Positions 4,854-5,704 of a DNA stretch of 5,704 nt are shown here, one piece after another. The stretch spans positions 1-5,704 of the forward strand of contig WOZB01000223.1 in the NCBI GenBank assembly GCA_011620445.1, in the 5' to 3' direction. The stretch comes from Anaerolineaceae bacterium. Its GTDB lineage: Bacteria > Chloroflexota > Anaerolineae > Anaerolineales > Anaerolineaceae. The notes beneath the pieces are model-generated. The model did no database searches and was not told the DNA's origin. It saw only the letters and a list, made by a program, of their open reading frames with translations. Each line of letters starts with the position of its first letter. The first letter of the stretch is position 1. The position numbers were made by a program, and so were the translations under genes.

Positions 4854-5704
4854 ATGTTGGAATTTCACCTTTCTCGTTCTGCACGCGATACCTTTCAATT
4901 CAAATCCCTCCAGTATTCCAGTAATGGCAAAGTACTTTTTCCGAACCATCAGGCTGCACGCCAATTTGCGGATGAGGTCAACAAGAAACTGGCTGCTAAA
5001 CGAGGTGAGAAAAAATTTGTGCAAGCCAGCCAGGTAAATGCCCTGGCAACCATTCAGACAATTTTCCATCACGTGCTCAATGAGTATTACTCCCAAAATA
5101 ACCCCGCCACTCGCACTAATCTCTATTCCGATTTAGCCGAAAATCTTGGCAAGGGTAAACTGGACGAAGCCATACAATACTTCGTCGATGAGTTTCCTCC
5201 GCCAGAGGTCTACCAGAACAAAAAAGATCTCCCCAGCTACCTGACTGCCTCAACAGATGGCATCCCCAACAAGGAGCTGGCCCTTGAAGAGATGATAATT
5301 GCCTGGCTGAACAATAACAACCCTGCAGCAAATCCCCTGAAAAGTTTCTTCGACGACGAAAAACTCAAGAAACGCAGTGCCTACGACCAGGTGCAGCTTG
5401 GCATTCAGCACTTTTTCACTCAATTGCCGCCTTTTGGCCCTGACAATCAGGACCTTATCAGCATGTTGCGCTCACCAGCTATTGCGATCCCTGATTCACT
5501 CAAAGGTCAACTGGAATATATCCGCGAGCGTTGGGGCAACTGGCTGGGTGATTACCTTTTGGCTTTACTTGGCAGCCTGGATATGCTGCGGGAAGAAGAA
5601 AAACTCGGCTTTATGGGTCCTGGTCCAACGCAACTGCCTGATTACGCGAATGTGGCCAATTGGGGGGATCTACCTGAAATTGAGCGCTTTAGCAAAGACA
5701 GCGA
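4854..5704 (+). CDS. Large protein, N-terminal 283 residues only; tentatively the start of an alpha-amylase-family (GH13) protein
   Basis: The frame opens at ATG 4854, with GGGAG (4843-4847) six bases upstream, and is unbroken to the window end. An in-frame TAA at 4803 rules out a longer N-terminus except through poor start codons. There is no signal peptide or membrane segment, so the visible part looks cytoplasmic. It is soluble and largely helical in appearance, with DEFPPPEVY at 112-120, an ALEEMIIAWLNNNNPA block, PPFGPDNQDLI around 194-201, and GQLEYIRERWG followed by a leucine-rich helix and EEEKLGFMGPGP near 247-258. These blocks remind me of the conserved N-terminal region of very long alpha-amylase-family proteins in Chloroflexota, in which the catalytic barrel follows. 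No catalytic residue lies within the window, so this rests on recalled resemblance. It is 71 bp downstream of the thiolase gene, same strand, and could be cotranscribed. Confidence 0.55.
   Translation, partial: MLEFHLSRSARDTFQFKSLQYSSNGKVLFPNHQAARQFADEVNKKLAAKRGEKKFVQASQVNALATIQTIFHHVLNEYYSQNNPATRTNLYSDLAENLGKGKLDEAIQYFVDEFPPPEVYQNKKDLPSYLTASTDGIPNKELALEEMIIAWLNNNNPAANPLKSFFDDEKLKKRSAYDQVQLGIQHFFTQLPPFGPDNQDLISMLRSPAIAIPDSLKGQLEYIRERWGNWLGDYLLALLGSLDMLREEEKLGFMGPGPTQLPDYANVANWGDLPEIERFSKDS

Noticed and set aside
4713..5096. Minus-strand 127-codon frame and plus-strand frames 4628-4924 and 4822-5037
   Set aside because: They cross the thiolase end and the start of the long 4854 frame. The latter has a good ribosome binding site, protein-like composition and is unbroken for 283 codons, so these are shadows.
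5116..5331. Minus-strand 71-codon frame opposite the last gene
   Set aside because: It is an antisense shadow of the long plus-strand frame.

Overview
The window looks like ordinary chromosomal DNA from a free-living bacterium of roughly 50% G+C. The protein sequences (FtsY, RF2, the phosphofructokinase variant, an archaeal/SCP2-style thiolase and a large glycoside-hydrolase-like N-terminus) remind me most of Chloroflexota, probably class Anaerolineae. That placement is an impression from family resemblance, not a search result. I see no insertion sequence, CRISPR array, tRNA, rRNA or phage signature.

Layout. Positions 1-432 hold the C-terminal GTPase part of ftsY (SRP receptor), cut by the window edge and possibly carrying a one-base frameshift near position 33. 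Two bases later comes prfB (435-1518, release factor 2). It is split by an in-frame TGA at 501-503 inside a textbook +1 programmed frameshift site, so the true protein is 360 residues rather than the shorter open frame downstream. On the opposite strand, pfkA (1515-2486) converges on prfB so tightly that the two stop codons share the bases TTAA. A 109-bp divergent intergenic region (2487-2595) separates pfkA from a rightward gene for an atypical response-regulator-like protein (2596-3396). It contains a perfectly palindromic -10-like box and a nearby dyad. After a 237-bp gap holding an imperfect inverted repeat comes a thiolase-family gene (3634-4782). After 71 bp with two mutually exclusive small stems, a long reading frame starts at 4854 and runs off the window end; it is tentatively the N-terminus of a large alpha-amylase-family protein.

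How the genes relate. ftsY and prfB probably form a housekeeping pair for membrane targeting and translation termination. RF2 is expected to control its own synthesis through the UGA frameshift. PfkA is a glycolytic enzyme whose nucleotide-site motifs (GGNGS, ASTIDND) depart from the classical ATP and PPi types. The regulator-like gene shares its upstream region with pfkA and could co-regulate it, which is inference only. The thiolase belongs by sequence to the class that in archaea feeds HMG-CoA synthase in the mevalonate pathway, but its usual partner genes are not seen here.

I found no convincing new multi-gene system. The best leads are the pfkA active-site variant, the symmetric divergent promoter with its regulator-like neighbour, the putative ftsY frameshift and the unfamiliar N-terminal domain at the right end.
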